Of a DNA stretch of 64,000 nt, positions 20,851-31,465 are shown one piece after another. The stretch is taken from NCBI RefSeq assembly GCF_027579695.1, contig NC_083582.1:30404464-30468463 (forward strand), in the 5' to 3' direction. The stretch comes from Neoarius graeffei (Eukaryota; Chordata; Actinopteri; Siluriformes; Ariidae). The notes below the pieces were generated by a model, which worked only from the letters and a program-made list of their open reading frames with translations, ran no database searches and was not told the origin of the DNA. The position numbers were made by a program, and so were the translations under genes. How positions within the stretch are numbered: the stretch's first letter is position 1; each line of letters starts with the position of its first letter.

Positions 20851-22790
20851 TAGTAGAGCAGGTTAAGCAAACCATCGTGCACTTTGTGATATAAGCATGA
20901 AATTTGGCATGATTGTTGCTTATAGGTCACTTTTTCAGAAAAAAGTGCTAGCCACGAAAAAAATTCAATATGGCGGCCATTTTTCAAGCTGGCCGCCAGA
21001 CGCATCCTTCTTTCATGTTTTTGTTAAGAAAACACAGAGCAAATTGTTATATAAACATGAAATTTGGCAGTAATGTTGTGTGTAGGTCATGTTATCAGTT
21101 AAAAGTGCTAGCCCTCCAGAAAATTCGATATGGCGGCCATTTTTCAAGATGGCCACCAGACGCGTACCCATTTTGTGGCTTTGTTAAAAAGCCACAGTGC
21201 ATATTGCCATATGAACCTGAAATTTGGCAATAATGTTCTGTGTAGGTCATGTTTTCAGTTGAAAGTGCTAACAGACCAAAACATTCAATATGGCAGCCAT
21301 TTTTCAAGATGGCTGCCAGACGCACATCCCCGTTGTGTGGTTGTGCTCATGTGTGCCCCTAAAATGGACTGCTATTGCCGGGATGGCAATGAGCTCTCAT
21401 TGCTTACAAAATATCCCAAATGGCTTGCAAACCATACAGCCTCTGGCAGTCAAGTGTCCACCCTAGCCTTCCAGAGCCGGCAGGGGTGATTTTGCAGATA
21501 GAGGTGGTGCGAAAGGCGGGTATCTGGCGCCTCAAAACCAGTTGCTCTTGGCAGAAGAAACTGAGTAATGGCACTAACTGGAAGGGGATGAGGAGGACGA
21601 GTAATGGCACTTACTGGAACAGGACTATGAGGACGCCGAGTAATGGCACATCTTCTGGCAGTTCATAGGGCGTAAGAAGAGAGTGTATGTCGCTCACTAC
21701 CAGGGCACATTGGTGACAGACACTGCTGTGAAACTCAGCATGGGGTTCAATGTCAGCTAAACATTGAGTTAGTATCCCAAATGCAAGTGCTCGAAGGCTG
21801 GAATAGGGTGTACTCCACTGTGCAGTTGCCCTTGTGAGATTTTTAAGCAAGGAACAGTGACTGAACTTTGGGCCTAGCCATGCTGGCGATGGCAAAGTAA
21901 TCCAAATTCAAATGGTCTACCAAACTTCACTTTGGACAGTGGTACATATCCATTCATAAATCAGAGCTGGCAAACCATTTTTATGGTAGGGGGCATTGTC
22001 TACCTAAAACTGTGTAATTGGGTGCTGGGGGAGGGGGGGTAGCAGTTCAGGGATAAAAGATAGATCTCAGCAATGGATATTTTTGTCGATGTCATAGATT
22101 TGACCAAGTTATTTTTCACTGTTGAGCATTAGCACTATTTTTGTTCACTTGTTTTTCTCTGAAAGGCCTATGAGCATGCTGGAAAATCGTGTGACCAATT
22201 CATTTGGGACTATTTGATGGAAAGATCAATCAGCAAGAAACAACTCTTGGAGCTTAGGAAAGATATGGGAATTTTCCCAAAAAAGCATTGGAATGTAAGG
22301 GTTTCACAAGATTATCCACTGTGAAAAATAGGCTTTTCATCATGCCAGATTGGCTAATTGTGCAATCATTCTGTTTTTCTGCATGTAATTCAGTATTATA
22401 ATGGCAATAAATCAAAAATGTTTCATTGAATTCATCTTTTGTACTTTGACACCAGAGCAAGACCACTAACGGGGGATTTTTTGGCGACCATCTTGAAAAA
22501 ATGGCCGCCATATTGAATTTTTTGGGGGGGCTAGCACTTTTAGCTGATAACATGACCTACACAGAACATTATTGCCAAATTTCATGTTCATATCATAATT
22601 TGCACTGGTTTTTTTTAGCAAAACCACAAAACAGGGACACATCTGGTGGCCATCTTGAAAAAATGGCCGCCATATTGAATTTTTTTCGTGGCTAGCACTT
22701 TTTTCTGAAAAGGTGACCTATCAGCAACAATCGTGCCAAGTTTCATGCTTATATCACAAAGTGCACGATTTGGAGCAAAATCTGCCTTAA
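20851..22790. mobile_element. DNA element with terminal repeats built of tandem units
   Basis: Left arm (20851-21345) holds three roughly 175-bp units, each with GAAATTTGGCA, TAGGTCA, AAAGTGCTAG and TATGGC(G/A)GCCATTTTTCAA. The right arm (about 22460-22790) holds two such units in inverse orientation, and the outermost sequence GTGCACTTTGTGATATAAGC... has its inverse at the right end. The element is therefore bounded by long inverted repeats that are themselves tandem arrays. The interior (21346-22459) has no frame I recognise. The right end abuts the 3' end of a Penelope-like element. Superfamily unknown. Confidence 0.7.
21559..21657. repeat. Three-copy minisatellite
   Basis: GAGTAATGGCAC recurs at about 21563, 21599 and 21640, each time followed by ACTGG or a variant and a GAGGA(C/T)G-type spacer. 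It lies in the interior of the element with tandem-unit arms. Confidence 0.7.
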
Positions 22791-23408
22791 CCTGCTCCAC
22801 TAAAACAAAGTTTGGCCTGTAGGGAGTCTGATTGCAGGTTGAGAGTTGGTCTTCTTTCTCGAATGCAGAGCATTTCATACAGCAAGCAGTCAAATTTACT
22901 CTCACACTTTCTTAAGACAGCAAAGTGCTTATTAATGTCTTTATGTGCAATCCCGTGTACCATCCTATAGTGTTTACCGATACTTGAAGACACGCCTTAA
23001 TGCCCTTTGACATGTTCATGCAAGTGTTTACAGGTGCAACCAGTATAACTCTCATCGCAAGAGTCACATTTGAAACTATATACCACCTTTTGCTGATTTA
23101 TAATCAGTGGTTTTTCCTCTTGCAGCTTCAGTGCATCGTTTAGTTTTCAGCTCACAAATACCAGTTGAAATCTAATATTTATCTTAGTACCCAAGTCCTG
23201 TAACCTCCTTCTGATGATGTTAGCTGAACATTGGTCCTTGAATGGTCTGGTGATTCTGATGTTGTTTTCCAGTTCTTTAACCTCCAATGTACCACGATGT
23301 TTGCAAAGTTTAGAATCAATAAATCCTTTGATGGTATTGTCAATTAAGGTTTGTGGGTATGTCAGGCATTGGAACACTTTCCTTAAACGGTCACATTCAT
23401 CATTAAAA
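22788..23408 (-). pseudogene. Penelope-like element, C-terminal part with GIY-YIG-type domain
   Basis: Read on the - strand, the reverse transcriptase C-terminus (FNDECDRLRKVFQCLTYPQT, then NTIKGFIDSKLCKH) leads into a cysteine-rich GIY-YIG endonuclease-type region (VVYSFKCDSCDESYTG) and a closing block KFDCLLYEMLCIRERRPTLN-LQSDSLQAKL. This order is that of Penelope-like retroelements, which encode a telomerase-like reverse transcriptase fused to a GIY-YIG nuclease. Stops and frameshifts break it (one stop follows HVKGH). The rest of the copy continues at 25017-25473 beyond an inserted Tc1. Confidence 0.8.
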
Positions 23409-23410
23409 TA

Positions 23411-25014
23411 CAGTGTCTTGCAAAAGTATTCATCCCCCTTGGTGTTTGTCCTGCTTTGTCGCATTACAAGCTGGAATTCAAATGGATTTTTGGAGGGTTA
23501 GCACCATTTGATTTACACAACATGCCTACCACTTTAAAGGTGCACATTGTTGTTTTATTGTGACACAAACAATAATTAAGATGAAAAAACAGAAATCTGG
23601 AGTGTGCATAGGTATTCACCCTCTTTTGTATGAAACCCCTACATAAGAGCTGGTCCAAACAATTCACTTCATAAGTCACATAATTAGTTGATTAAGATCC
23701 ACCTGTGTGCAATCAAAGTGTCACATGATCTGTCACATGATGTCTGTATAAATCAACCTGTTCTGGAAGGACCCTGACTCTGCAACACTATTAAGAAAGC
23801 AACATGAAAACCAAGGAGCCTCCAAACAGGTCAGAGACAAAGTTGTGGAGAAGTATAGATAAGGGTTGGGTTATACAAAAATCCCAGACTTTGAATATCC
23901 CAGGGAGCACCATTAAATCCATTACAGCAAAATGGAAAGAATATGGCACCACTACAAACCTGACAAGAGAAGGCCGCCCACCAAAACTCACAGACTGGGC
24001 AAGGAGGGCATTAATCAGAGATGCAACAAAGACACCAAAGATAACACTGAAGGAGCTACAAAGAGCCACAGTGGGGATGGGAGTATCTGTCCATAGGACC
24101 ACTTTAAGCTGTGCACTCCACAGAGTGGGGCTTTATGGAAGAGTGACCAGAAAAAAGTCATTGCTAAAGGAAACATGTTTGGGGTTTGCCCAACAGCATG
24201 TGGCAGACTCCCCAAACACATGGAAGCAGATTCTCTGGTCAAATGAGACTAAAATTGATATTTTGGGCCATCATGGGAAATGCCATGTCTGACGCAAACC
24301 CAACACCCTGAGAACACCATTCCTACAGTGAAGCATGGTGGTGGCAGCATCATTCTGTGGGGATGTTTTTCATCTGCAAGGACAGGAAAGCTGGTCGGGA
24401 TTGAAGGAAAGATGGATGGCACTAAATACAGAGCAATTCTGGAGGAAAACCTGTTTGAGTCAGCCAGAGGTTTGAGACTGGGACAAAGATTCACATTCCA
24501 GCAGGACAATGACCCTAAACATACTGCTAAAGCTACACTGGAATGGTTTAAAGGGAAACATTTAAATGTCTTGGAATGGCCTAATCAAAGCCCAGACCTC
24601 AATCCAATTGAGAATCTGTGGCATAACTTGAAGATTGCTGTACACCAACACAACCCATCTAACTTGAAGGAGTTGGAGCAGTTTTGCCTTGAGGAATGGG
24701 GAAAAATCCCAGTGGCGAGATGTGCTAAGCTAATAGAGACATACCCCAAGAGACTTGCAGCTGTAATTGCAGCAAAAGGTGGCTCTACAAAGTATTGACT
24801 TTGGGGGGAGTGAATACCTATGCACACTCCAGATTTCTGTTTTTTCATCTTAATTATTGTTTGTATCACAATAAACAAAAATTTGCTCCTTTAAAGTTGT
24901 AGGCATGTTGTGTAAATCAAATGGTGCTAACCCCCAAAATCCATTTTAATTCCATCTTGTAATGCAATAAAACAGGACAAACACGAAGGGGGATGAATAC
25001 TTTTGCAAGATACC
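23411..25014 (+). mobile_element. Tc1 family 3, inserted in the Penelope-like copy
   Basis: The left end CAGTGTCTTGCAAAAGTATT and the inverse of the right end (TGGTATCTTGCAAAAGTATT) match; TA flanks are at 23409-23410 and 25015-25016. Removing it rejoins the Penelope-like reverse transcriptase on the - strand (FNDE on the left, upstream sequence on the right), so it is the younger element. Confidence 0.93.
23804..24798 (+). pseudogene. Tc1 family 3 transposase, broken
   Basis: The frame opens MKTKEPPNRSETKLWRSIDK and ends [12 protein letters not shown]. An in-frame TGA at 24290 (after HHGKCHV) and a nearby frameshift divide it. The first catalytic aspartate is lost: [11 protein letters not shown] where the family has LWSDETK. 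The second Asp (FQQDNDPKH) and Glu ([11 protein letters not shown]) remain with DD34E spacing. Three independent defects show it is dead, although it may still be moved by an active relative, since both ends are good. Confidence 0.92.
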
Positions 25015-25016
25015 AT

Positions 25017-25473
25017 AGGACCATGAGGATGATAGTCAATAGGTTCTGTCCAGAATTGCTTTAAATAAGCCTTGTTTATAGTGGTCATCCACGTGACTTT
25101 CATAGTGTAGGAGGAGGCTGGTGTTTGTTGGCTTGACGTACACTTTAGTTTCCATAATATTCTGCCATTTGACCTTCTTCTTGAGTATTCTCGATTGAAC
25201 CCATAAACACACTGGCTAGCAGAGGCCCGAGTGGGGAACCCATAGCGATGCCATCAATCTGTTCATATAGTGCTCCATTAAATTGGAACAGTTGATGTTT
25301 GGTTGCTCTGCTAAGAAGGTCGACAAGGTCCACTGTGCTTAATTGTGGGCCATGTGTCACTGAACCAGTTTCCTTCAAATGCTTTGTTTTCAAGAATCTC
25401 TATAGTTTCATCTAACAGAATGTTGGTGAACAATGAAGCAACATCATAAAATACTATGATACAATACGTGTTT
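25017..25473 (-). pseudogene. Penelope-like element, reverse transcriptase core
   Basis: Continuation of the - strand copy. On that strand YDVASLFTNI (palm motif A region) precedes YEQIDGIAMGSPLGPLLASV, a block characteristic of Penelope-like reverse transcriptases. Stop codons interrupt the path. Beyond 25473 the sequence turns into a second copy facing the other way. Confidence 0.85.
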
Positions 25474-26040
25474 ATATTCAATCGAGAATATTCTTTAACA
25501 AGAAGGTCAAATGCCAGAATATTATCAGAGGTATGTTGATGAAACCAGAGTAATAATGCCTAATAAAGTGGAAGCCTCTAAATTTCTGGATATCCTAAAT
25601 CGTTGCCACATCTGTTTAAAGTACTTTAAAGTAAACTACCATGGAAATTGAGAAAGACGACATGCTTCCCTTTCTTGGCTGACAACTTCTCAGTAAGTCT
25701 TGTCATGTCAAAACAAAAATGTATGTCAAGCCAACAAACACCAGCCTCCTCCTAACACTACAAAAGTCACATGGACGACTACTATAAACAAGGCTTTGTT
25801 TACAGTAGTCATCCATGTGACTTTCGTAATTTGTCCAGCATTTATTAAAACAATGCTGGACAGAGCCTATCAACTATCATCCTCATGGTCCTATTTTAAT
25901 GATGAATGACTGTTTAAGGAAAGTGTTCCAATGCCTGAAGTACTCGCAAACCTTAACTGACAATAACATCAAAGGATTTGTCGATTCTAAACTTTGTAAA
26001 CATCCTGGTACATCAGAAGTTAAAAACATTATTTGGTCAA
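25474..26040 (+). pseudogene. Second Penelope-like fragment, opposite orientation
   Basis: The + strand here carries EYYQRYVDETRVIMPNKVEA and further on FNDECDCLRKVFQCLKYSQT and NNIKGFVDSKLCKH, homologous to the - strand copy. The catalytic YVDD box reads YVDE, an active-site change. Frames are interrupted. The two copies form a large inverted repeat about 25473, an arrangement often seen for Penelope-like elements. A SINE ends the fragment. Confidence 0.82.
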
Positions 26041-26051
26041 GGTGAATCTTG

Positions 26052-26400
26052 GGGCGGCACGGTGGTGTAGTGGTTAGCGCTGTCGCCTCACAGCAAGAAG
26101 GTCTGGGTTCGAGCCCCGTGGCCGGCGAGGGCCTTTCTGTGCGGAGTTTGCATGTTCTCCCTGTGTCAGCGTGGGTTTCCTCCGGGTGCCCCGGTTTCCC
26201 CCACAGTCCAAAGACATGCAGGTTAGGTTAACTGGTGACTCTAAATTGACCGTAGGTGTGAATGGTTGTCTATGTGTCAGCCCTGTGATGACCTGGCGAC
26301 TTGTCCAGGGTGTACCCCGCCTTTCGCCCATAGTCAGCTGGGATAGGCTCCAGCTTGCCTGCGACCCTGTAGAACAGGATAAAGTGGCGAGATGAGATGA
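26052..26400 (+). mobile_element. SINE family S, copy 5
   Basis: Full-length SINE with a short core deletion (one GTGAGTGTGAAT unit missing). The flanks are an 11-bp duplication with one mismatch, ggtgaatcttg (26041-26051) and ggtcaatcttg (26401-26411). It is inserted in the Penelope-like fragment. Confidence 0.92.
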
Positions 26401-26411
26401 GGTCAATCTTG

Positions 26412-26879
26412 CAAAGAGACATTTTACCCAAATATTAGGTGTGCTGTATGTATATTTTTGACCCTGTGTTGATTTCAGAAAACCCAAAGAAAATTAAAAC
26501 TTGAGCACCAAATTCGAGTGTTTTTTAAATTATTATTAAAGATATATGCTGTACATTCTGCCACAGAAAAAGAACAGTTCAAAGAAATTACTGAAAGCCC
26601 AAATATTGCCATGACGTTCATAGCCAAGATGACATTCATGGCACTGTATGTAAACTTCTGACCACAACTGTAAACAAGCATTCCAGACCATTTTCCAAAC
26701 TTGTTTTTCTCCACAATTTAATATGCTTTTGCTAAGCACACTACTTAATCCATTGCTACTGTTGTTTTTCATCATGCTCGATATGTCTTCCAGTTTATTT
26801 GTACAAGTAAGGAATAAAAATCAACCATTATGTTGTGAATTCCTCTTGGACTGAAAAACAGGATAAATAGATACTCTTT
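26412..26879. repeat. Tc1-type terminal relic and spacer
   Basis: GTATGTAAACTTCTGACCAC followed by AACTGTA at 26647-26672 is the right end of a Tc1 family with ends beginning CAGTTGTGGTCAGAAG. A similar TGTATGTATATTTTTGACC lies at 26447-26463. No transposase is left. 26673-26879 shows nothing recognisable. Confidence 0.6.
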
Positions 26880-27203
26880 TCGGAAGGCTTTTTTTGTTGT
26901 TGTTCCTTATAATCTGCCACTTAGGATCCACTTTAGTCGTAGGATTTTTCGTGTAAACAATACCAGGTATCATACTTGTGTTAAGCTGGGGAAATATGCT
27001 GTATTTGAGATCTACAAGGCCACATTTGTTTTTTGTCCTTTTTGTTCCAAAAACAATAATTCTTTACCTTATTGTGCAAAGACATCTGGACTCACTGCAA
27101 GGAAAGTAATTTGATAGGTGTATTTAATAATCTCTGTTTTTAAAATAGAATTTAAAAAGCATGAAATGATTTTCTGCACATGGTAGCACAATCATTTAAA
27201 AAT
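26880..27203. repeat. Dispersed repeat, copy 1 (partner 29990-30420)
   Basis: Blocks such as TTTGAGATCTACAAGGCCAC, TTCTTTACCTTATTGTGCA and GCAAGGAAAGTAATTTGATA recur in the same order at 29990-30420. The unit is not one I know. Confidence 0.65.
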
Positions 27204-27205
27204 TA

Positions 27206-28811
27206 CAGTGGTGCTTGAAAGTTTGTGAACCCTTTAGAATTGTCTATATTTCTGCATAAATATGACCTAAAACATCATCAGATTTTCACACAAGTCCTAA
27301 AAGTAGCTAAAGAGAACCCAGTTTAACCGAATGAAACAAAAATATTATACTTGGTCATTTATTTATTGAGGAAAATGATCCAATATTACATATCTGTGAG
27401 TGGCAAAAGTATGTGAACCTCTAGGATTAGCAGTTAATTTGAAGGTGAAATTAGAGTCAGGTGTTTTCAATCAATGGGATGACAATCAGGTGTGAGTGGG
27501 CACCCTGTTTTATTTACAGAACAGGGATCTATCAAAGTCTGATCTTCACAACACATGTTTGTGGAAGTGTATCATGGCACAAACAAAGGAGATTTCTGAG
27601 GACCTCAGAAAAAGCGTTGTTGATGCTCATCAGGCTGGAAAAGGTTACAAAACCATCTCTAAAGAGTTTGGACTCCACCAATCCACAGTCAGACAGATTG
27701 TGTACAAATGGAGGAAATTCAAGACCATTGTTACCCTCCCCAGGAGTGGTCGACCAACCAAGATCACTCCAAGAGCAAGGCGTGTAATAGTCGACAAGGT
27801 CACAAAGGACCCCAGGGTAACTTCTAAGCAACTGAAGGCCTCTCTCACATTGGCTAATGTTAATGTTCATGAGTCTACCATCAGGAGAACACTGAACAAC
27901 AATGATGTGCATGGCAGGGCTGCAAGGAGAAAGCCACTGCTCTCCAAAAAGAACATTGCTGCTCGTCTGCAGTTTGCTAAAGATCATGTGGACAAGCAAG
28001 AAGGCTATTGGAAAAATGTTTTGTGGACCGATGAGACCAAAATAGAGATTTTTGCTTTAAATGAGAAGCGTTATATTTCGAGAAAGGCAAACACTGCATT
28101 CCAGCATAAGAACCTTATCTCATCTGTGAAACATGGTGGTGGTAGTATCATGATTTGGGCCCGTTTTGCTGCATCTGGGCCAGGACGGCTTGCCATCATT
28201 GATGGAACAATGAATTCTGAATTATACCAGCAAATTCTAAAGGAAAATGTCAGGACATCTGTCCATGAACTGAATCTCAAGAGAAGGTGGGTCATGCAGC
28301 AAGACAACGACCCTAAGCACACAAGTCGTTCTACCAAAGAATGGTTAAAGAAGAATAAAGTTAATGTTTTGGAATGGCCAAGTCAAAGTCCTGACCTTAA
28401 TCCAATCGAAATGTTGTGGAAGGACCTGAAGCGAGCAGTTCATGTGAGGAAACCCACCAACATCCCAGAGTTGAAGCTGTTCTGTACGGAGGAATGGGCT
28501 AAAATTCCTCCAAGCCGGTGTGCAGGACTGATCAACAGTTACCGGAAATGTTTAATTGCAGTTATTGCTGCACAAGGGGGTCACACCAGATACTGAAAGC
28601 AAAGGTTCACATACTTTTGCCACTCACAGACATGCAATATTGGATCATTTTCCTCAATAAAAATATGACCAAGTCTAATATTTTTGTCTCATTTGTTTAA
28701 CTGGGTTCTCTTTACTTTTAGGACTTGTGTGAAAATCTGATGATGTTTAGGTCCTATTTATGCAGAAATATAGAAAATTCTAAATGGTTCACAAATTCTC
28801 AAGCACCACTG
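27206..28811 (+). mobile_element. Tc1 family 1, copy b (full length)
   Basis: Ends CAGTGGTGCTTGAAAGTTTG and the inverse of CTCAAGCACCACTG, with TA at 27204-27205 and 28812-28813. 1606 bp, with one uninterrupted transposase frame. Confidence 0.95.
27574..28596 (+). CDS. Tc1 family 1 transposase, intact frame (copy b)
   Basis: 340 residues from ATG 27574 (MAQTKEISEDLRKSVVDAHQ) to TGA 28594-28596, the usual Tc1 length. Helix-turn-helix regions include EFGLHQSTVRQIVYKW; a GRPTK linker follows. The catalytic residues are all present: [21 protein letters not shown] and [13 protein letters not shown]34E. Compared with the sister copy it has odd changes (WARFAASGP for WACFAA, YISRKANTAF for YVWRKENTAF), so activity is uncertain despite the open frame. 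The upstream frame is open another 26 codons but lies in the element's leader; the ATG used matches the sister copies. Confidence 0.93.
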   Translation: MAQTKEISEDLRKSVVDAHQAGKGYKTISKEFGLHQSTVRQIVYKWRKFKTIVTLPRSGRPTKITPRARRVIVDKVTKDPRVTSKQLKASLTLANVNVHESTIRRTLNNNDVHGRAARRKPLLSKKNIAARLQFAKDHVDKQEGYWKNVLWTDETKIEIFALNEKRYISRKANTAFQHKNLISSVKHGGGSIMIWARFAASGPGRLAIIDGTMNSELYQQILKENVRTSVHELNLKRRWVMQQDNDPKHTSRSTKEWLKKNKVNVLEWPSQSPDLNPIEMLWKDLKRAVHVRKPTNIPELKLFCTEEWAKIPPSRCAGLINSYRKCLIAVIAAQGGHTRY

Positions 28812-28813
28812 TA

Positions 28814-29144
28814 GCACTAATAGTTTTTCTAAACAGCATTAAAAGTACCAATCTACATCAATAATTTTCTCACTTAAAGCATATACTTTATGGTTAAACA
28901 AGATGATGGTGCATTCATATCGCGAGGCTCAGCGTCTTACCAGTTTTTGCGATATAGTATTTATTTACCTGTTCATCTCCTACATTTTCACTTGATTCAC
29001 TCATGTGTGCTTCATATATGACAAACACTACTTGACATTAATCATCACTGTACAGGCATCGTTTTATATCATCTTAACTGCATTTCATTGGCTTTGTACC
29101 TGTGCTCTGCACAATGGCAATAATGTTGAATCTAATCTAATCTA
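28814..29144. other. Intergenic, nothing recognised
   Basis: AT-rich; ends in three TCTAA repeats next to a Tc1-type relic. Confidence 0.55.
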
Positions 29145-29146
29145 AT

Positions 29147-29801
29147 ATGGCCAAAGTTTTGTGGACACCTGACCATCACACCCATATGTGGTTCTTCCCC
29201 AAACTGTTGCCACAAAGTTGGAAGCACAAAATTTTATAGAACGTCTGAATTTCCCTTCACTGAAACTAAGAGGCCCAAACCTGTTCCAGTATGACAATGC
29301 CTCTGTGCACAAAGCAAACTCCATGAGGATATGATTATTGTGGATGAACTTGAGTGAGTCCTGACATCAATCCCACTGAACACTTTTTTTTTAAAAGATA
29401 TTTTTTGGGCTTTTTTCACCTTTATTGGAAAGGACAGTGTAGAGACAGGAAATGAGTGGGAGAGAGAGACAGGGAGGGATCGGGAAATGACCTCAGGTCG
29501 GAATCAAACCTGGGTCCCTGGATTTATGGTATGGCGCCTTATCCACCTGAACCATGACACCCCCCCCGAACACATTTAAGAGGAATTGGAACAGGTCTCT
29601 TCACCTGACATTGGTGTCTAACGTCATGCTCTTGGGGCTGAATGGGCAAATTCCCACAGTCACATTCCAAAATCTAGTGGAACTCCTTCCAAAAAGAGTG
29701 GAGCTTATTATAAGAGCAATGGTGGAATAAATGTGGAATGGGATGCTCAAAAAGCACATATGAGTGTGCTGTTCAGGTGTGCACAAACTTTTGTCCATAT
29801 G
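29147..29801. mobile_element. Tc1/mariner-type MITE, with a SINE inside
   Basis: ATGGCCAAAGTTTTGTGGAC at the left and the inverse of GCACAAACTTTTGTCCATAT at the right are terminal repeats of a common fish Tc1-type family. The interior has no open transposase frame. A SINE of family B is inserted at 29384-29567. Confidence 0.75.
29384..29567 (-). mobile_element. tRNA-derived SINE (family B), copy 1
   Basis: On the - strand a tRNA-like head with A box (TGGTTCAGGTGGATAAGG) and B box (AGGTTTGATTCC) is followed by a short body (ATTTCCTGTCTCTACACTGT) and an AAAAAGCCC-type tail. It is flanked by the short direct repeat gaacac (29378-29383, 29568-29573). It is distinct from family S. Confidence 0.82.
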
Positions 29802-30468
29802 GAATATTTATGAAACAGCTAAGAAGGACTTTTACAAAGGGCTTCTTTAGATCAGAGGAATGATGGGGTTGACCCTATTGGTACGGATGATGCAGAATTT
29901 GATAAATGAATTGGTTTTAAATGAAATGTTTGAAGAAGAAGAAGAAGGAAGGAAGGATAAATAAGCCATTTTCTGAGTGTCTCATACTCTGCCAGTTGGA
30001 AGCTCTTTTTAGTTTTCAGACTTTTTGTGAATACAGCTCCAGGTTTCATATGTGTTATGCAGGGGGGGAATCTGCATTTGAGATCTACAGGGCCACAGTT
30101 GCTTTGTAAAATAAATTCAACAGAGAACAGGAGTGCAGGAGTTCTGGGCTTGAACTGCTCATCCAGTTTACATGAACATGCTTTCACGTTTATTGTAAGA
30201 ATCCAGCTCATCAAAATCTTTCATCAGAATGATACATCATGTCTTGCTGTCATGAAATCACAATAATTCCTTACCTTATTGTCCACAATCTTCTGGACTT
30301 ACTGCAAGCAAAGTAATTTGATAGGATCTTTTAAATAAATCTACCTTGATATATGGGATTTGGAAATAATAGCAGGAAATTACTTTCTCCACATGGGTCA
30401 ACAAATACAGCACAGTAATCTGGTAACCCAAGACACCATGTAAATTTGTATAACCGGGCAAAAACATC
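29802..30468. repeat. Dispersed repeats: partner of 20050-20150 and of 26880-27203
   Basis: 29830-29920 resembles 20050-20150. 29990-30420 is the diverged partner of 26880-27203 (TTTGAGATCTACAGGGCCAC, TTCCTTACCTTATTGTCCA, GCAAGCAAAGTAATTTGATA). No gene is seen. Confidence 0.6.
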
Positions 30469-30616
30469 GTGTATGCCAGTGTTTCTTAACCACTGGGCCG
30501 TGGCCCATTAGTGGGCTGTGAAGCGCCATCTAGTGGGCCGCAAATTTTTTTTTTCAAATTCTTGGGTTTCAGTCACGTGACTTTTCTTAACGATTTCACT
30601 TCTGGTAAAACTGCTG

Positions 30617-30972
30617 GTGGTCAAGCAAACCAAAACGGCTGCCATAGTGCAAACAACTAGCGATAATTTATCAAAGTACGCTCGTAATCTAGAAGCCACT
30701 GCTCGCTTTAGATATATTCAGAAGATTTGCTATGTGCAATGGAATCAACCCCTACAGTCTGGGAAAGAAGGATTTGTCATACGATCTCGAAAACTACCCT
30801 TCAGTCGAGTTCCCCGACATCTCGAACTATCTGGTGTTGCAGACGTCCTTCTACACCGTAAAACAAATGCAAGCATGGAAGAGTATGTAGGCTTACGACT
30901 TTTTTGTATGTGGCTGGGTAAAGGACCTCGCTATCCCAATGACCCAATGAATCCTGTATTGTTTTTGCCTGT
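30617..30972 (+). pseudogene. N-terminal region of a SWIM/YqaJ-type element protein, arm 1
   Basis: The frame begins with YARNLEATARFRYIQKI; after a frameshift the path continues NPYSLGKKDLSYDLENYPSV and EFPDISNYLVLQTSFYTVKQ, then MQAWKSM, a TAG, and AYDFFVCGWVKDL. I recognise this as the N-terminal region of the large fish element proteins that carry a SWIM zinc finger and a YqaJ-type nuclease. It stops at a GTAAGT donor (30973). At least one frameshift and one stop make it non-functional. Confidence 0.65.
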
Positions 30973-31088
30973 GTAAGTATTTTTTTTAAAGCTTTTCGTT
31001 CGCATCTTTACAACAAAGCACTGTAAGTTGAAGTGTAAACAAACAATAGTTGGCTTGATTCTCACTTGTGTTGGCTCCTATCTGTCAG

Positions 31089-31260
31089 GTAAATCATTCA
31101 CAAAGATCATCAGAAACCCCTTTAAAGACCTGGATCTTACAAGACGGAGAAGTGATCACGGCGCATTGTAACTGTATGGCTGGGGAAGAATTTTGTCGCG
31201 ACCTTCATGCATATGGACTTTATTATTCGTGGTTGTTTTGATTGTGTGCACTTGCTGAAA
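31089..31260 (+). pseudogene. SWIM zinc-finger exon relic, arm 1
   Basis: After a CTGTCAG acceptor the + strand reads [20 protein letters not shown] then EFCRDLH. The CxC spacing with a following Cys and His is that of SWIM zinc fingers. Stops follow soon after. The same position is deleted in arm 2. Confidence 0.6.
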
Positions 31261-31465
31261 GACTTGTTGAAAAGACCATTAGGACACCCTGTTAAAGAAA
31301 GCAAGACACGCGTTGTTTTCAGTATGATGGCCATCAAGTGAGTAAACAAAGAAACAGCTGGGGACTTTAGCGCTTCGTGACTAAAAAAAAGTACCGTAAA
31401 ATAACGACACATAGCAAGAAAAGTACTTGGAAAACGCTAAGGACATAGCCGAGAGGGATACAAAC

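Noticed and set aside
30508-30699. Reverse-strand frame over the hAT/THAP-element junction
   Set aside because: It crosses an element boundary, so it cannot be a conserved gene.
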